A stretch of DNA of 64,000 nt from Asparagopsis taxiformis (GCA_030407315.1 JALQPE010002026.1:1-64000); one strand, 5' to 3'; counted from the first letter of the stretch, positions 44,176 to 55,990 are shown. Made by a program: numbers and translations. Notes: generated by a model from the letters alone, not told the origin.

Positions 44176-46341
44176 CTATACAACAAACTCTACTCGCTAT
44201 CTCAGACGACGCGGCTCACAAGTGGCGTAGTCCCAATTTTCCGTAACGCCTTTCCTGATGCTTAAAAGTAAAAAACACGTCAAAACGTATATCAGAAATG
44301 AGTGCGAGAGTTTTCTGCACAGGAGATGCTGAGCCACCAAATTGATTTTTCGGAAATTTTAGAATTTCTGGGCTGGCCAGCAATGCAATCGAGCTGGACA
44401 TCCACCGGACGTCCATTTCAGGTTGATCGTGAGAGAGTAGGGCGGGACCATGATGAAACAAGGACCAAGACCTGTCCCTGACGTGTTGAGCCTGAAATCG
44501 ACCCTTCGTAAGACGCGATTTTGGCTTACAGTTAGTGCTTACAGAAGCCAGTGATGACCCCGGTCGGGGCAGCAGCCGGTTCCTGGGGCCGTTGTGGCCA
44601 AATTAGACACCTTGATTTGAATTGAAATTTGGGCTATTCTCAAAAACATGCACATGTGAACATGTTTTTGAGATGGGGGTCTGCCGTACGGCACAATCGA
44701 CCCGCCCAAATCGATGATTTTTCACAATTTTTTTCTGCCCGAAATTTTAGAATTTCTGGGCTGGCCAGCAGTGCAATCGAGCTGGACATCCACAGGACGT
44801 CCATTTCAGGTTGGTCGTGTGCTGCCCACATCCATGCATTGCAGCAACTAAGCAGGCGGGCTCACTACTCATACAAAGTGCACGGAATATGAGTAACGTG
44901 ATGTGTGAGTGTTGTTTGTCGTGAGGATGTAAGGTGGGACCATGATGAAACAGGGAAAAAGATGTCTCCCTAGCATAACTTGGGCTTGAAGCCTGGAATC
45001 GACCCTTCGTGAGATGTGGCTTTGCTTACAGTTGGTGCTTACAGAAGCCAGTGACGGCCCCGGCCGGGGCAGCAGCCGGTTCCTGGGGCCGTTGTGGCCA
45101 AATTAGACACCTTGATTTGAATTGAAATTTGGGCTATTCTCAAAAACATGCACATGTGAACATGTTTTTGAGATGGGGGTGTGCCGTACGGCACTTTCGA
45201 CCGCCCAAATCGATATAATTTTGCAATTTTTTTCTGACTGAAATTTTAGAATTTCTGGGCTCGCCAGCAATGCAATTGAGCTGGACATTCACCGGACGTC
45301 CATTTCAGGTTGGTCGAGTATTGCACATGGATACAGTTTTGCAGCTATTTCTCAGCCCAACATTTTAGAATTTCAGGGCTGACCAGCAATGTAACCGAGC
45401 CGGACTTCCACTGGACGTCCATTTCAAGTTAGGCTAGTGCTGCACATTTGCTCGCATCGCAGCAACTAAGCAAGTGTTGACAGCACCGAGATGCCATGCA
45501 GACAAGGGGGAATCGGCTGCAAACGGCTTCCCTGGTCGGCGGCTGGATGTCTGGATGTGAATGGCTGCAAGCATGGAAATCTTGCTACCGCACAGCGCAT
45601 ACACACTGCAGCAGCACATCACTGACGCATGCGAAAGTTGGGTGCTGCAGTGCGTGGTTGTTTGTGTGTTTGTGTGTTTGTGTGTGTATGACGAACCTTG
45701 TGGTATCCCTAGGCGTGCACTGGTTCAAAAAGTTTGGACTGCCCCATCGGTCGTACTTTGGCGCATTTACATGCATCGGAGAACGACCAAGGAGGTAGAG
45801 CAGCAATCGCTGTTGGCTGAGCGTCCAAACTGGAGGGCTTGGGGCAATGGTTCTATAGCAGTCATTTATAGGACGCCCACCGTTGATGACTGAGATCCAC
45901 GGTGGGTTTAGTATTCATGGTGTTGTCCTGCATTGGCGGACGTCGAAGACGAGTACTTCCAGTGAGCGTCCAAGGTGAACAGCTCAGCAGAGGATTATGA
46001 TGTGGATGTGAAGGCATGGATGAGGCCAGCAGGAACGTTTCTGCAAGATGGGCGTGAGTGGGTAAGTGAGCGGGGAGGGGCCGCTCGGGGCGCTTGGTAG
46101 CTTCTGGGGCCGTTGTGGCCAAATTAGAATCAAGCCTATGTCCGGCGGACGTCCTGAATTGCTTTATTTTTTGGGCTATTCTCAAAAACATGCACATGTG
46201 AACATGTTTTTGAGATGGGGGTGTGCCGTACGGCACTTTCGACCGCCCAAATCGATGTATTTTTGCATTTTTTTTCTGACTGAAATTTTAGAATTTCTGG
46301 GCTCGCCAGCAATGCAATTGCGCTGGTCATTCACCGGACGT
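44176..46341 (+). repeat. Left arm of a long inverted repeat
   Basis: Complementary to 48968-52228 from CTATACAACAAAC at the outer end to GGTCATTCACCGGACGTCC at the inner end. It contains one unit of about 495 bp in 1.x copies (CAGCCGGTTCCTGGGGCC at about 44575 and 45070). It also has three copies of a hairpin CTCAAAAACATG...CATGTTTTTGAG (44639, 45139, 46180). Diverged outer ends and near-identical inner parts suggest inner conversion or more recent duplication. Confidence 0.9.
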
Positions 46342-48967
46342 CCATTTCCATTTCAGATCTACTGGTTGCACTAGGCCTGAAAGTGTTTCTGGATAGGGCC
46401 GAATAACGACCTGGGCAGCACGCACTGCGTAAGATGATCTGTGTGATGCAGACTGCAAGGATTTCTATGGTGATTCTGGCTGGGGAATGTGGTAAGCTTG
46501 ATTGTTGCGTGGCTTTGTATCTCCTTGCCTGCCATTTTGCTTGGATATTTACACGAGCGATCAAACCGAAGACGCCGACTCGGCACAACTACCAACTCTC
46601 CTAGCTTCGAGTCAGCGCCATCTAATTGCAACTTGTGACACTCAAGACGAATACGTTGTGCTGATCTCTGCAATGAAAATTGAGTTAGTGCTGCAGTTCT
46701 TTTGGTCGATGCCAATATGCAGGGATACTGTTTACACCTTTTGGGAGTCAAGAAGTTCTCAGATTGCAAATCAAATCAGATCATGGTAGAATATCTGACT
46801 TTTCTCTCTTCCCTTCACCACATCTGCATCCGGAGCTGAGCCAAGCTGAGCTGGAGGGAACCCGGCCGCTGACCCCTGTCATTCTCATAAAAATCTTTAA
46901 TGCAATACTATTCGTGTATGGTAATGTAAGTGCTAATGAAAATGTATACAAGTCTAGAATAAACGTTGCAGTGGTTCTTTGTAGCTATCGATACTTGCTA
47001 AAAATCTGTAGCTTTTGCTTCTCGCATGGACGAGTTGCAGTCTTTGTGTTTGTTTCATTTCTGCCACAAACGAGAGGCAATCAGGGTCTGTGTGCACATA
47101 GAGAATGATTTAATATATGCGCTCATTGCCGTCGTAGATACTTTTAACAATGGCCAGTACGTTTCTCTCGGCCGCCGCCGGGTACGGTCGGACTGAAAGA
47201 TCGGGGAGATGTGTGGAGAGTAGTGTTTGGATAGAGACGAACGTTGTGATGGATGGAATGGTGATGATTTCATGCTGAAGCGATGGGAGATGGATGGATA
47301 TGGTTGAATGAAATCTAGTATTCCGAAGGAGGCCTTTTCTCGAGGAAGAGGCATTATATTCTCACAAAGCATGTAGATACTGGTTTCCAGTTTGGTATGC
47401 TATTGTAGCTCAATTCACATCTTATCTACACGTACGTATGGAGAGAGATCCAAGTGTGCGTGGCACAAGTCCAACGGTGAAACAACGCAGTATGAAACTA
47501 CCACAGATAAGGCGGCGTACAAAATCCTCGACTCAAGGCAGCTCTCAGGCTTTCGTGAGCACCGACTTCGTTCCACCAAGATGTTGCGGAAATATGTGCT
47601 GGTCTAACTTGATACGACCATTGGACAGTTTTGCTCTCTAAGCAATGAGCGAAAAATCAATGATTGCGCGTGTCGTCGGTACGGTCTTGTAATGTTGGCT
47701 CAACCAATAACATCTAACGTTGAGTTATCCACCCTCCGCCGTGTCGTGTCGTAAATTTGCACAGAAAATTTGTTTCAAATCTTTGCTCCAATTATCAGCT
47801 CAAATACGGCATTGATCTCCAGCTTCATCTGGACAGAAACACCGATCGCTCGATGTCTGTCTCAGATAAACCGCAGTCAAACGCCATGCGGAAAGTTTCA
47901 TCGCTTCCCGTTGCGACTGAATCTGCAAACGCCACACAAAAATTTGCCCTTTCCGCGTCCGGAACGAACGCCGACTACATGTCGTCAGGTTCCTGATCGA
48001 CTGGATCGATGGAGCTTGCTCTGCAGGAGAGCAGGACAGGCGGTTTGTTATGCCTGGACAATTTCCATACCGATCTCCCTTCTTGAGTGCAAAATTACGA
48101 GTCTAGAAATTGACCTGCATCGGCTGCTGTATCACATCTGTGCTAAGGATTGATGATACCCGTACCGCTGAGAAATTGCAGCTCTGGTAACGTGGGGATG
48201 ATGTGCTGAACACGCAGAACGCTGATCCATAACGGGACTGCTTCATAGGCATAGTACGGAATGTATTGAGACAGCCCAAGCGAATTCAGGAGGGAGCACC
48301 AGGGCAGTGCGCGGTGACTCAGCAGATACCAGTGGTGAGTGGTCTAAATGGGGCTACACACGAGTTTGTCAATGAACAGTCTAGTTTAGTTTGGAAATGT
48401 GTCGGATGGATGGTATGTTGTAAATGTCGACAGATTTGAGGAAGCGATAGAAGCAATCAGCACCGTGTAGTTGCATCAAGGCTTTAGTGGCCATTGCTAG
48501 AGAACTTTCTCCAATGCCCTTATTGCAGGATGGGCAGAAAACCCGGCCGGTTTCGAGATTGAAGAATTCATTGCGCAGATTGAATGAATGCAATTGACGG
48601 AGAATGCAGAAGTATACAATGGTATCGTTTTGCAGGGTGACGTAGGGGAAACATGTTGGGCTTGTTGGAAATGCTGAGAGCGATGATGAGATCCAGTCGT
48701 TTCCGTCGTAGATGGCAGTGCTTATTTTCTGCACGGCTAGCTTGTCTGCTGGGCGACTGGGCGGTATTGGCGTACGATGAAGCGGGACTGGTGGTGTTTA
48801 AATGACATTTTTTGTTTGAAGATGGATGTATGTGTGCGACTAGAATGTAGTAAGAGCATGAAAATGTTTATGTTTGATGGGCGTCGCATGTTGGGGGACT
48901 TTATGTCGTGTGGGGCAATAATGTATCAGGTATTTGAAGCAGACAGCAATCGCTTGAGCGCATATAG
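46342..48967. other. Unique centre between the inverted arms
   Basis: 2.6 kb of single-copy-looking DNA. Apart from the minus-strand frame at 48381-48734 and weaker minus-strand coding-like blocks between 47700 and 48380, nothing is recognised. This would be the natural place for a transposase. Confidence 0.5.
48381..48734 (-). pseudogene. Hypothetical protein fragment with a Cys pair
   Basis: 117 codons with protein-like composition, including FPYVTLQNDTIVYFCILRQL and VFCPSCNKGIGESSLAMATK. The CPSC pair could be half of a zinc site. Continuation downstream on the minus strand (about 48380-47700) is broken by stops. It may be the relic of a transposase or captured gene; no family is recognised. 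Confidence 0.35.
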
Positions 48968-51900
48968 ACGTCCGGTGAATGACCAGCGCAATTGCATTGC
49001 TGGCGAGCCCAGAAATTCTAAAATTTCAGTCAGAAAAAAAATGCAAAAATACATCGATTTGGGCGGTCGAAAGTGCCGTACGGCACACCCCCATCTCAAA
49101 AACATGTTCACATGTGCATGTTTTTGAGAATAGCCCAAAAAATAAAGCAATTCAGGACGTCTGCCGGACATAGGCTTGATTCTAATTTGGCCACAACGGC
49201 CCCAGAAGCTACCAAGCGCCCCGAGCGGCCCCTCCCCGCTCACTTACCCACTCACGCCCATCTTGCAGAAACGTTCCTGCTGGCCTCATCCATGCCTTCA
49301 CATCCACATCATAATCCTCTGCTGAGCTGTTCACCTTGGACGCTCACTGGAAGTACTCGTCTTCGACGTCCGCCAATGCAGGACAACACCATGAATACTA
49401 AACCCACCGTGGATCTCAGTCATCAACGGTGGGCGTCCTATAAATGACTGCTATAGAACCATTGCCCCAAGCCCTCCAGTTTGGACGCTCAGCCAACAGT
49501 GATTGCTGCTCTACCTCCTTGGTCGTTCTCCGATGCATGTAAATGCGCCAAAGTACGACCGATGGGGCAGTCCAAACTTTTTGTACCAGTGCACGCCTAG
49601 GGATACCACAAGGTTCGTCATACACACACAAAGACACAAACACACAAACACACAAACACACAAACACACAAACACACAAACACACAAACACACAAACACA
49701 CAAACACACAAACACACAAACACACAAACACATAAACACACAAACAACCACGCACTGCAGCACCCAACTTTCGCATGCGTCAGTGATGTGCTGCTGCAGT
49801 GTGTATGCGCTGTGCGGTAGCAAGATTTCCATGCTTGCAGCCATTCACATCCAGACATCCAGCCGCCGACCAGGGAAGCCGTTTGCAGCCGATTCTCCCT
49901 TGTCTGCATGGCATCTCGGTGCTGTCAACACTTGCTTAGTTGCTGCGATGCGAGCAAATGTGCAGCACTAGCCTAACTTGAAATGGACGTCCAGTAGAAG
50001 TCCGGCTCGGTTACATTGCTGGTCAGCCCTGAAATTCTAAAATGTTGGGCTGAGAAATAGCTGCAAAACTGTATCCATGTGCAATACTCGACCAACCTGA
50101 AATGGACGTCCGGTGAATGTCCAGCTCAATTGCATTGCTGGCGAGCCCAGAAATTCTAAAATTTCAGTCAGAAAAAAATTGCAAAATTATATCGATTTGG
50201 GCGGTCGAAAGTGCCGTACGGCACACCCCCATCTCAAAAACATGTTCACATGTGCATGTTTTTGAGAATAGCCCAAATTTCAATTCAAATCAAGGTGTCT
50301 AATTTGGCCACAACGGCCCCAGGAACCGGCTGCTGCCCCGGCCGGGGCCGTCACTGGCTTCTGTAAGCACCAACTATAAGCAAAGCCACATCTCACGAAG
50401 GGTCGATTCCAGGCTCAGGCTCAATACGCCAGGGCGAAGTTTTGGTCCTTGTTTCGACATGCTCCCACCCCACTTTCTCACGACAAACAACACTCACACA
50501 TCACGTTACTCATATTCCGTGCACTTTGTATGAGCAGTGGGCCCGCCTGCGTGGTTGCTGTAATGCGTAGATGTGAGCAGCATACGAACAACCCAGAATG
50601 GACGTCTGGTGGATGTCCGGCTCAATTGCATTGCTGGCGAGCCCAGAAATTCTAAAATTTCGGGCAGAAAAAAATTGTGAAAAATCATCGATTTGGGCGG
50701 GTCGATTGTGCCGTACGGCAGACCCCCATCTCAAAAACATGTTCACATGTGCATGTTTTTGAGAATAGCCCAAATTTCAATTCAAATCAAGGTGTCTAAT
50801 TTGGCCACAACGGCCCCAGGAACCGGCTGCCGCCCCGACCGGGGCCGTCACTGGCTTCGGTAAGCACTAACTGTAAGCCAAAATCGCGTCTTACGAAGGG
50901 TCGATTCCAGGCTTCAAGCCCAAGTTATGCTAGGGAGACATCTTTTTCCCTGTTTCATCATGGTCCCACCTTACATCCTCACGACAAACAACACTCACAC
51001 ATCACGTTACTCATATTCCGTGCACTTTGTATGAGTAGTGAGCCCGCCTGCTTAGTTGCTGCAATGCATGGATGTGGGCAGCACACGACCAACCTGAAAT
51101 GGACGTCCGGTGGATGTCCGGCTCAATTGCATTGCTGGCGAGCCCAGAAATTCTAAAATTTCGGGCAGAAAAAAATTGTGAAAAATCATCGATTTGGGCG
51201 GGTCGATTGTGCCGTACGGCAGACCCCCATCTCAAAAACATGTTCACATGTGCATGTTTTTGAGAATAGCCCAAATTTCAATTCAAATCAAGGTGTCTAA
51301 TTTGGCCACAACGGCCCCAGGAACCGGCTGCCGCCCCGACCGGGGCCGTCACTGGCTTCGGTAAGCACTAACTGTAAGCCAAAATCGCGTCTTACGAAGG
51401 GTCGATTCCAGGCTTCAAGCCCAAGTTATGCTAGGGAGACATCTTTTTCCCTGTTTCATCATGGTCCCACCTTACATCCTCACGACAAACAACACTCACA
51501 CATCACGTTACTCATATTCCGTGCACTTTGTATGAGTAGTGAGCCCGCCTGCTTAGTTGCTGCAATGCATGGATGTGGGCAGCACACGACCAACCTGAAA
51601 TGGACGTCCGGTGGATGTCCGGCTCAATGCATTGCTGGCGAGCCCAGAAATTCTAAAATTTCGGGCAGAAAAAAATTGTGAAAAATCATCGATTTGGGCG
51701 GGTCGATTGTGCCGTACGGCAGACCCCCATCTCAAAAACATGTTCACATGTGCATGTTTTTGAGAATAGCCCAAATTTCAATTCAAATCAAGGTGTCTAA
51801 TTTGGCCACAACGGCCCCAGGAACCGGCTGCCGCCCCGACCGGGGTCATCACTGGCTTCTGTAAGCACCAACTGTAAGCCAAAATCGCGTCTTACGAAGG

Positions 51901-52228
51901 GTCGATTTCAGGCTCAACACGTCAGGGACAGGTCTTGGTCCTTGTTTCATCATGGTCCCGCCCTACTCTCTCACGATCAACCTGAAATGGACGTCCGGTG
52001 GATGTCCAGCTCGATTGCATTGCTGGCCAGCCCAGAAATTCTAAAATTTCCGAAAAATCAATTTGGTGGCCCAGCATCTCCTGTGCCGAAAATTCCCGCG
52101 CTCACTTGTGATATACGTCTAGACGTGTTTCGCACTTGTACGCATCAGGGAAGGCGTCACGGAAGGTTGAGACTACGCTACTTGTGTACCGCGTCGTCTG
52201 AAATAGCGAGTAGTGTTTGTTGTATAGT
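48968..52228 (-). repeat. Right arm of the long inverted repeat, with unit expansion
   Basis: Inverted copy of the left arm, longer by about 1.1 kb. The ~500-bp unit is present in three tandem copies (GAACCGGCTGC at about 50322, 50819, 51320, 51820), against one in the left arm. The CTCAAAAACATG hairpin occurs five times (49096, 50234, 50733, 51234, 51737). Confidence 0.9.
49622..49745 (-). repeat. (ACACACAA)n microsatellite, expanded relative to the left arm
   Basis: About 14 eight-base units. The mirror position in the left arm (about 45660-45690) has only about three. It opens several frames that are not genes. Confidence 0.9.
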
Positions 52229-52359
52229 TGTGGAGTATGCGTCTGGTGGTTTGTAAAGCTTGCAGAACGGGATAGGGATGTGGGTGGCTCCATTTTATGA
52301 ATACATGAATACAAATATTCAGGGTTGACGAAGCGGAAAGGCATACGCTCATACATGTA

Positions 52360-53100
52360 TGAGTTTGCATAGTGGAGAAAATATTTACATCGAAATTTAC
52401 ATGGAAGAGATGGAGGTTTTAAGGATGAGGTATGAGAGGAAGAAAATTCTTCTGTGGTATGAGGATGTGTTCTGTGGGGGGTGGATGGAATCTTGGGATG
52501 GGATGGTACAGGGGGAAGTGGAAATGTACGGAGTGCGGGTTTAGATTGGAGTGTGATTCGGAGAGGAGTGCCGACAAGCATATTATGGGGATTGGGGAGA
52601 CGCTGCGGGGTGTTGGGGTAGTGAGGGCGGAGGAGGTGTTTAGGTGGGACCGTAGGAGGGTGCGGTTGAAGGCCCCGAGAGGAGGGGGTTTTAGGAAAGT
52701 GAGGAGAAAGAGGTGGGAAGGGGGGTGGCGTCTGTTCTGGCTGTGGTGAGTGGGGATGTGATGGGGAAGAAGAGGGTTATTGTATTTGGGGAGGGAGGGG
52801 AGTGGGAGGATGGGTGCGAAGTGGGGGGTTGATATGTGTTTCAGAGCGGGGAGGTTTCTGGGGAGACGGCGGGGGAGCGGGAGCGTGGGCCGGTGGTGGT
52901 GGTGGTGGTGTATACGGTATCGAAGATGCGGATGGCGTGGGGGCATGGAGCAGGTGAGGGAGGGAGGGGTGGAGCAGGTCGAAGAGTAAGCTGCAGGGGA
53001 AGTTTGTGGAGAGGGCGAAGGAGAGGGGTTGAAGGTAGAGGAGAGAGGGTATTGAAGAACAATACGTTGCAAAGGTGATGGGGGAGAGCATGGTCGAGGG
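52360..53100. other. Purine-rich stretch (GGGA-rich on +)
   Basis: Strong strand asymmetry with G/A on the plus strand. Long minus-strand frames here are Pro/Ser/His-rich products of that bias. No gene is supported. Confidence 0.5.
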
Positions 53101-53674
53101 GATAGGGGATGTTTTTCCCTATTCTGAGGTAGTATGAGGACTGGTTATAAGAAATCTGTACGGTAGAGCAGAAAAGTAGGTATGGAATGGAGGTGTGCAC
53201 CGTGGAAGCGGGGATAGGTAGCTGAAAATGCGTTCTAGAGTGGTATTGGGGGTGTTTGAGGTACAGTACGGGGGAGGTGAGCACCAAATGGAAGGGGGTG
53301 TGAGCGAGAGGATGAAAAAATTAAAGACAAAATTGGAGTCGACCGACAAGGAAAAATAGAGTGGTCGCCGTGATGGATGCGGACATCCATGTCGAGCAAG
53401 GCGGCAGAAATTTCTGGGGTCGAAATTTTTGAATTTCTGAACCGGCGCCCGTCCTAGGTTGACATAGACATGGCGGAAGTCCATCCCGAGGGGGACATCC
53501 GTGGTACTAGAAACAATGAATGTCGTCCTAGTAATACTAGACGTACTAGACCGCATGGACGTCCGGATCTAGGCGGACATCCAAAAATACTGGAGAACAT
53601 GGACGTCCGCCTAGTAATACTAGGTGTACTAGAGGTTGTGGACGTCCGCGTCCATTTCCGAGAACACAGACGAT

Positions 53675-54246
53675 GCACGAACATTGCTGGCGCATGCGCG
53701 CGCGCAACCGGCACACGTGTGCAACGAACGTACTGGCAACGGCCAACGGACCAACGGGTCCCTACGTGTGACCCACAAGGTCCTTTCCCATTCGGGGACG
53801 TTACGAACAGTGTTTACACTGTAAAGCGATGCCATCGTGGCCATATAGGTATTGGCATCGTGCCGGGAGGGAAAGGGGACAAGACAACGATCGAGCAACG
53901 GCTCTAGTCTACGACTGACTTCTACGTTTACGTTTACGTTTTGCCTAACGAGGCTTCGTCTCCGTCGAGCTGCGTACTCCCTACCCATCGCCGCACGTAA
54001 GGCTGATTGCGTGTAGTGCCTCCGGGCTTGGTCGAGAGCGCCTCCGGTGACGTACCACCTCGTGTGCTAACGTAATCCTCGCGTGGATTGTTGCGTCGTG
54101 ACGCTCGTGTCTACTCGCTAACCACTCTACCTTCCTACCTAACAATACAGTCAAAACACCAGCGGGTGGACTGCTCGTTTCGTTTCGTTAAGGACAGCGT
54201 GTCCGTGGCTCGTACCAGCTACTTCTAGAACTAACGTGGTTCCACA
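53675..54246 (+). repeat. Gypsy 3' LTR, remaining 572 bp
   Basis: Continues the LTR from GCACGAACATTGCTGG to the terminal CCACA; matches the 5' LTR. Confidence 0.95.
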
Positions 54247-54644
54247 GTAAGCAAGGCTGTGTAGCCCAGTCTTCCTCAGAAGCCGAATACATGGCTCTCA
54301 GTGCAGCAGTGAAGGAGGCAATCTGGCTGAGAAACATCGTTGGTTTCAGCAGCAGTACAAATCCTGCAGATCCTATCCTCATCAATGTGGATAATCAAGG
54401 ATCTATCAAAATGGCTAGGAACGATGCTTCTGGAACCCGCACAAAGCATATCGACATTCGGTATCACTTTGTCCGGGATTGCCTCCTCGAAGGAATGTTC
54501 GATATCGACTACTGTCCAACATCTGATATGGTAGCGGATGTCCTCACTAAGCCTCTGCAAAGGATTCAGTTCGTCAAGCTTCGTGAACTTATGGGGGTAA
54601 CTACCAAATCATTAATCGAGAAGGTCAAAGAGGGGGAGTGTTGA
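54247..54644 (+). pseudogene. Copia RNase H C-terminal part (displaced 3' fragment)
   Basis: Resumes the copia frame after the gypsy insertion: KQGCVAQSSSEAEYMALSAA, then LINVDNQGSIKMARND, TKHIDIRYHFVRD and MVADVLTKPL, the normal copia RNase H end. It stops a few bases inside the 3' LTR. It is separated from its N-part by 23.4 kb. Confidence 0.93.
54626..54638 (+). promoter_or_regulatory. Copia polypurine tract
   Basis: AAAGAGGGGGAG lies directly before the 3' LTR, the usual plus-strand primer position. Confidence 0.85.
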
Positions 54645-55126
54645 AGCACTGGAATTGGCCCTGAGGGGCTCAATTACGTGAGAAAACTTTGACCCTCGAT
54701 TTCTCTATGAAGGAGTGGTCTGAGCGCTCTGAAACCTATCTCATCGTGTTCAGCGTGCCCGAATTAGTCGGGTAGCAACTTCTCCGAAGCTTCTACGACC
54801 TTTCTTCATGGAGATATTAGCGTCTGAAGTTTCAATTTGTTTGTCATAGTTTCAATTAGTAATTAGAAATGCCAAGATGGGTTGCCATCATGGCAGAGGG
54901 AAAATGTTATGATAAGTGTACACGTGTGGATGATATGATAGAGAAGCCCACGTGTACCAGATTGGCAGCGGGTGCTTGCTAGGACAGACTGTCAGTGACA
55001 GTCTGTCTGGAGCAGCCTTGAACAGGCTGTCCTCAGCACCGCCGGCGCACCTCGGCGAGAATACAAATTATGTAGTGAGCTCGCAGATTCAGTAAACGCT
55101 CGGTAAGCGACCAATTCGTTTCAACA
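54639..55126 (+). repeat. Copia 3' LTR
   Basis: 488 bp, essentially identical to 25307-25794, followed by the duplicated GAACT. Confidence 0.95.
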
Positions 55127-55131
55127 GAACT

Positions 55132-55320
55132 TGGGCTTTTCCAACAACCTGCACCTGAATTAGCCCCATATGCAGCGCTTGAGTTCCCTGGGGCGCTCGG
55201 GACATCACCTCCTCGGAGGCTGTTATACACGCACGTTCACTTCCCAACCTTGGAGAGGAAGTTATGCGAGCACATTGAACGCGTTAACATCAAGGTGTAT
55301 GCTGTACTTTGTACTCAGTG
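55132..55320 (+). other. Possible plus-strand coding remnant split by the copia insertion
   Basis: Joining the sequence before the copia 5' LTR (25282-25306) to 55132 gives a plus-strand frame LPELPGAELGLFQQPAPELA continuing YAALEFPGALGTSPP and YTHVHFPTLERKLCEHIERV. Its composition is protein-like, with no homolog I recognise. No ATG or defined ends. Low confidence. Confidence 0.25.
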
Positions 55321-55869
55321 GGCATCATTTATCCTTTTCTGTAATCATAGTTGTAGGTTTAGTCGTATACGACTCTAATGTGTTATATCGAGAGGGGAAG
55401 GTACGTACAGGATAATCTCAATAGGTCATTAGGAGTATTATTGTCATAGGACCCATTCCGCGGTATACTACATGTCTATATATAGATGATCTAGGAAGTG
55501 AAGTCGACGAGACAAACTACCAGGTAAAATAGACCAAACTTCTTTAAAGCTTCACTTCATGTACCCTACGTATGGGATAGCCCCTATTTGGAAAGACTTG
55601 GATAGTGCATATTGCATTCCAGCCGCAGCAGGAATTCAAAAGTCTTACACGTATGTTTAGTGGCTGCTATGTCTAGTCAGAATTCGGAATGGGTCGTTTA
55701 CCTATGGGAATGTTGTACAAACTAGTGATTTCAAAATAATGTTGTGCTCTGTGAAGTGCTGCAACATGACTAACTCTGTTGAAACAGTGATAGCTCAACC
55801 GTGCTTACGTGGCCAGGTTCCCTGGTTTGTGCACCTCTGTCAACGCGGTGTCCATGGAACGGGGGATGT
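55321..55869. other. No gene recognised
   Basis: Short open blocks on the plus strand (for example IAPIWKDLDSAYCIPAAAGI near 55590) without ends or a family. Confidence 0.35.
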
Positions 55870-55990
55870 AAAAAATTGGTAATTTTTTTCGCTCCGAAAT
55901 TACTGCAGTAAAAAGTGATCTAGGTTGGTGCACTTTGCTAGATCGCTTTTTACTGCAGTAATTTCGGAGCGAAAAAAACTACCAAATTTT
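55870..55990. repeat. Hairpin H3 of the CTGCAGTAAAAAG family
   Basis: A foldback of 121 bp. The left arm carries GGTAATTTTTTTCGCTCCGA and ATTACTGCAGTAAAAAGTGA; the right arm is complementary with a few mismatches. The left flank CCATGGAACGGG matches H2. It lies about 225 bases beyond the 3' end of the dioxygenase gene. Confidence 0.9.

Larger units (their letters stand above)
41190..53672. mobile_element. 12.5-kb DNA element with 34-bp TIRs and kilobase inverted arms
   Basis: Terminal inverted repeats (41190-41223; 53639-53672) start CGTCTGTGTTTTCGGAAGTG at the left and are complementary at the right with two mismatches. The 2-bp duplication AT flanks them (41188-41189; 53673-53674), and the uninterrupted 5' LTR gives the empty site GACAGCAATGCACG. 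Inside are a left array of repeats of about 51 bp, satellites, two long inverted arms and a unique centre. No transposase is recognised, so it may be a non-autonomous or foldback-type element moved in trans. GGACGTCC/GGACATCC octamers recur throughout. Confidence 0.85.
30885..54246 (+). mobile_element. Ty3/gypsy chromovirus, itself interrupted by a DNA element
   Basis: LTRs of 660 bp begin TGTAGTATACGTGG and end GTGGTTCCACA. The target duplication GTAAG is at 30880-30884 and 54247-54251. The 3' LTR is split into 41102-41189 and 53675-54246 by the DNA element at 41190-53672; 88 + 572 = 660 bp fits exactly. I saw no LTR differences by eye. Without the insertion the element is about 10.9 kb, with gag, a -1 frameshifted pol and a 2.5-kb 3' non-coding region. 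Gag and pol look intact. Confidence 0.95.
25307..55126 (+). mobile_element. Ty1/copia LTR retrotransposon, interrupted by a gypsy element
   Basis: Direct 488-bp LTRs (25307-25794 and 54639-55126) start TGTTGAAGCACTGG and end TTCGTTTCAACA. They are flanked by the 5-bp duplication GAACT (25302-25306 and 55127-55131). I noticed a single LTR difference (T at about 25702, C at about 55034), so the insertion is recent. The internal region carries an initiator-tRNA primer site, a spliced zinc-finger gene, gag-protease-integrase-RT-RNase H in copia order, and a polypurine tract. The RNase H gene is split by the gypsy insertion, and RT is out of frame with integrase, so this copy is not autonomous. 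Confidence 0.95.

Noticed and set aside
49416..49971. Long frames in both directions rich in CVCVFVCLCV or HTNTQTHK
   Set aside because: They are translations of the ACACACAA microsatellite.
52419..53287. Pro/Ser/His-rich minus-strand frames
   Set aside because: Caused by the strong purine bias of the plus strand; no motif.
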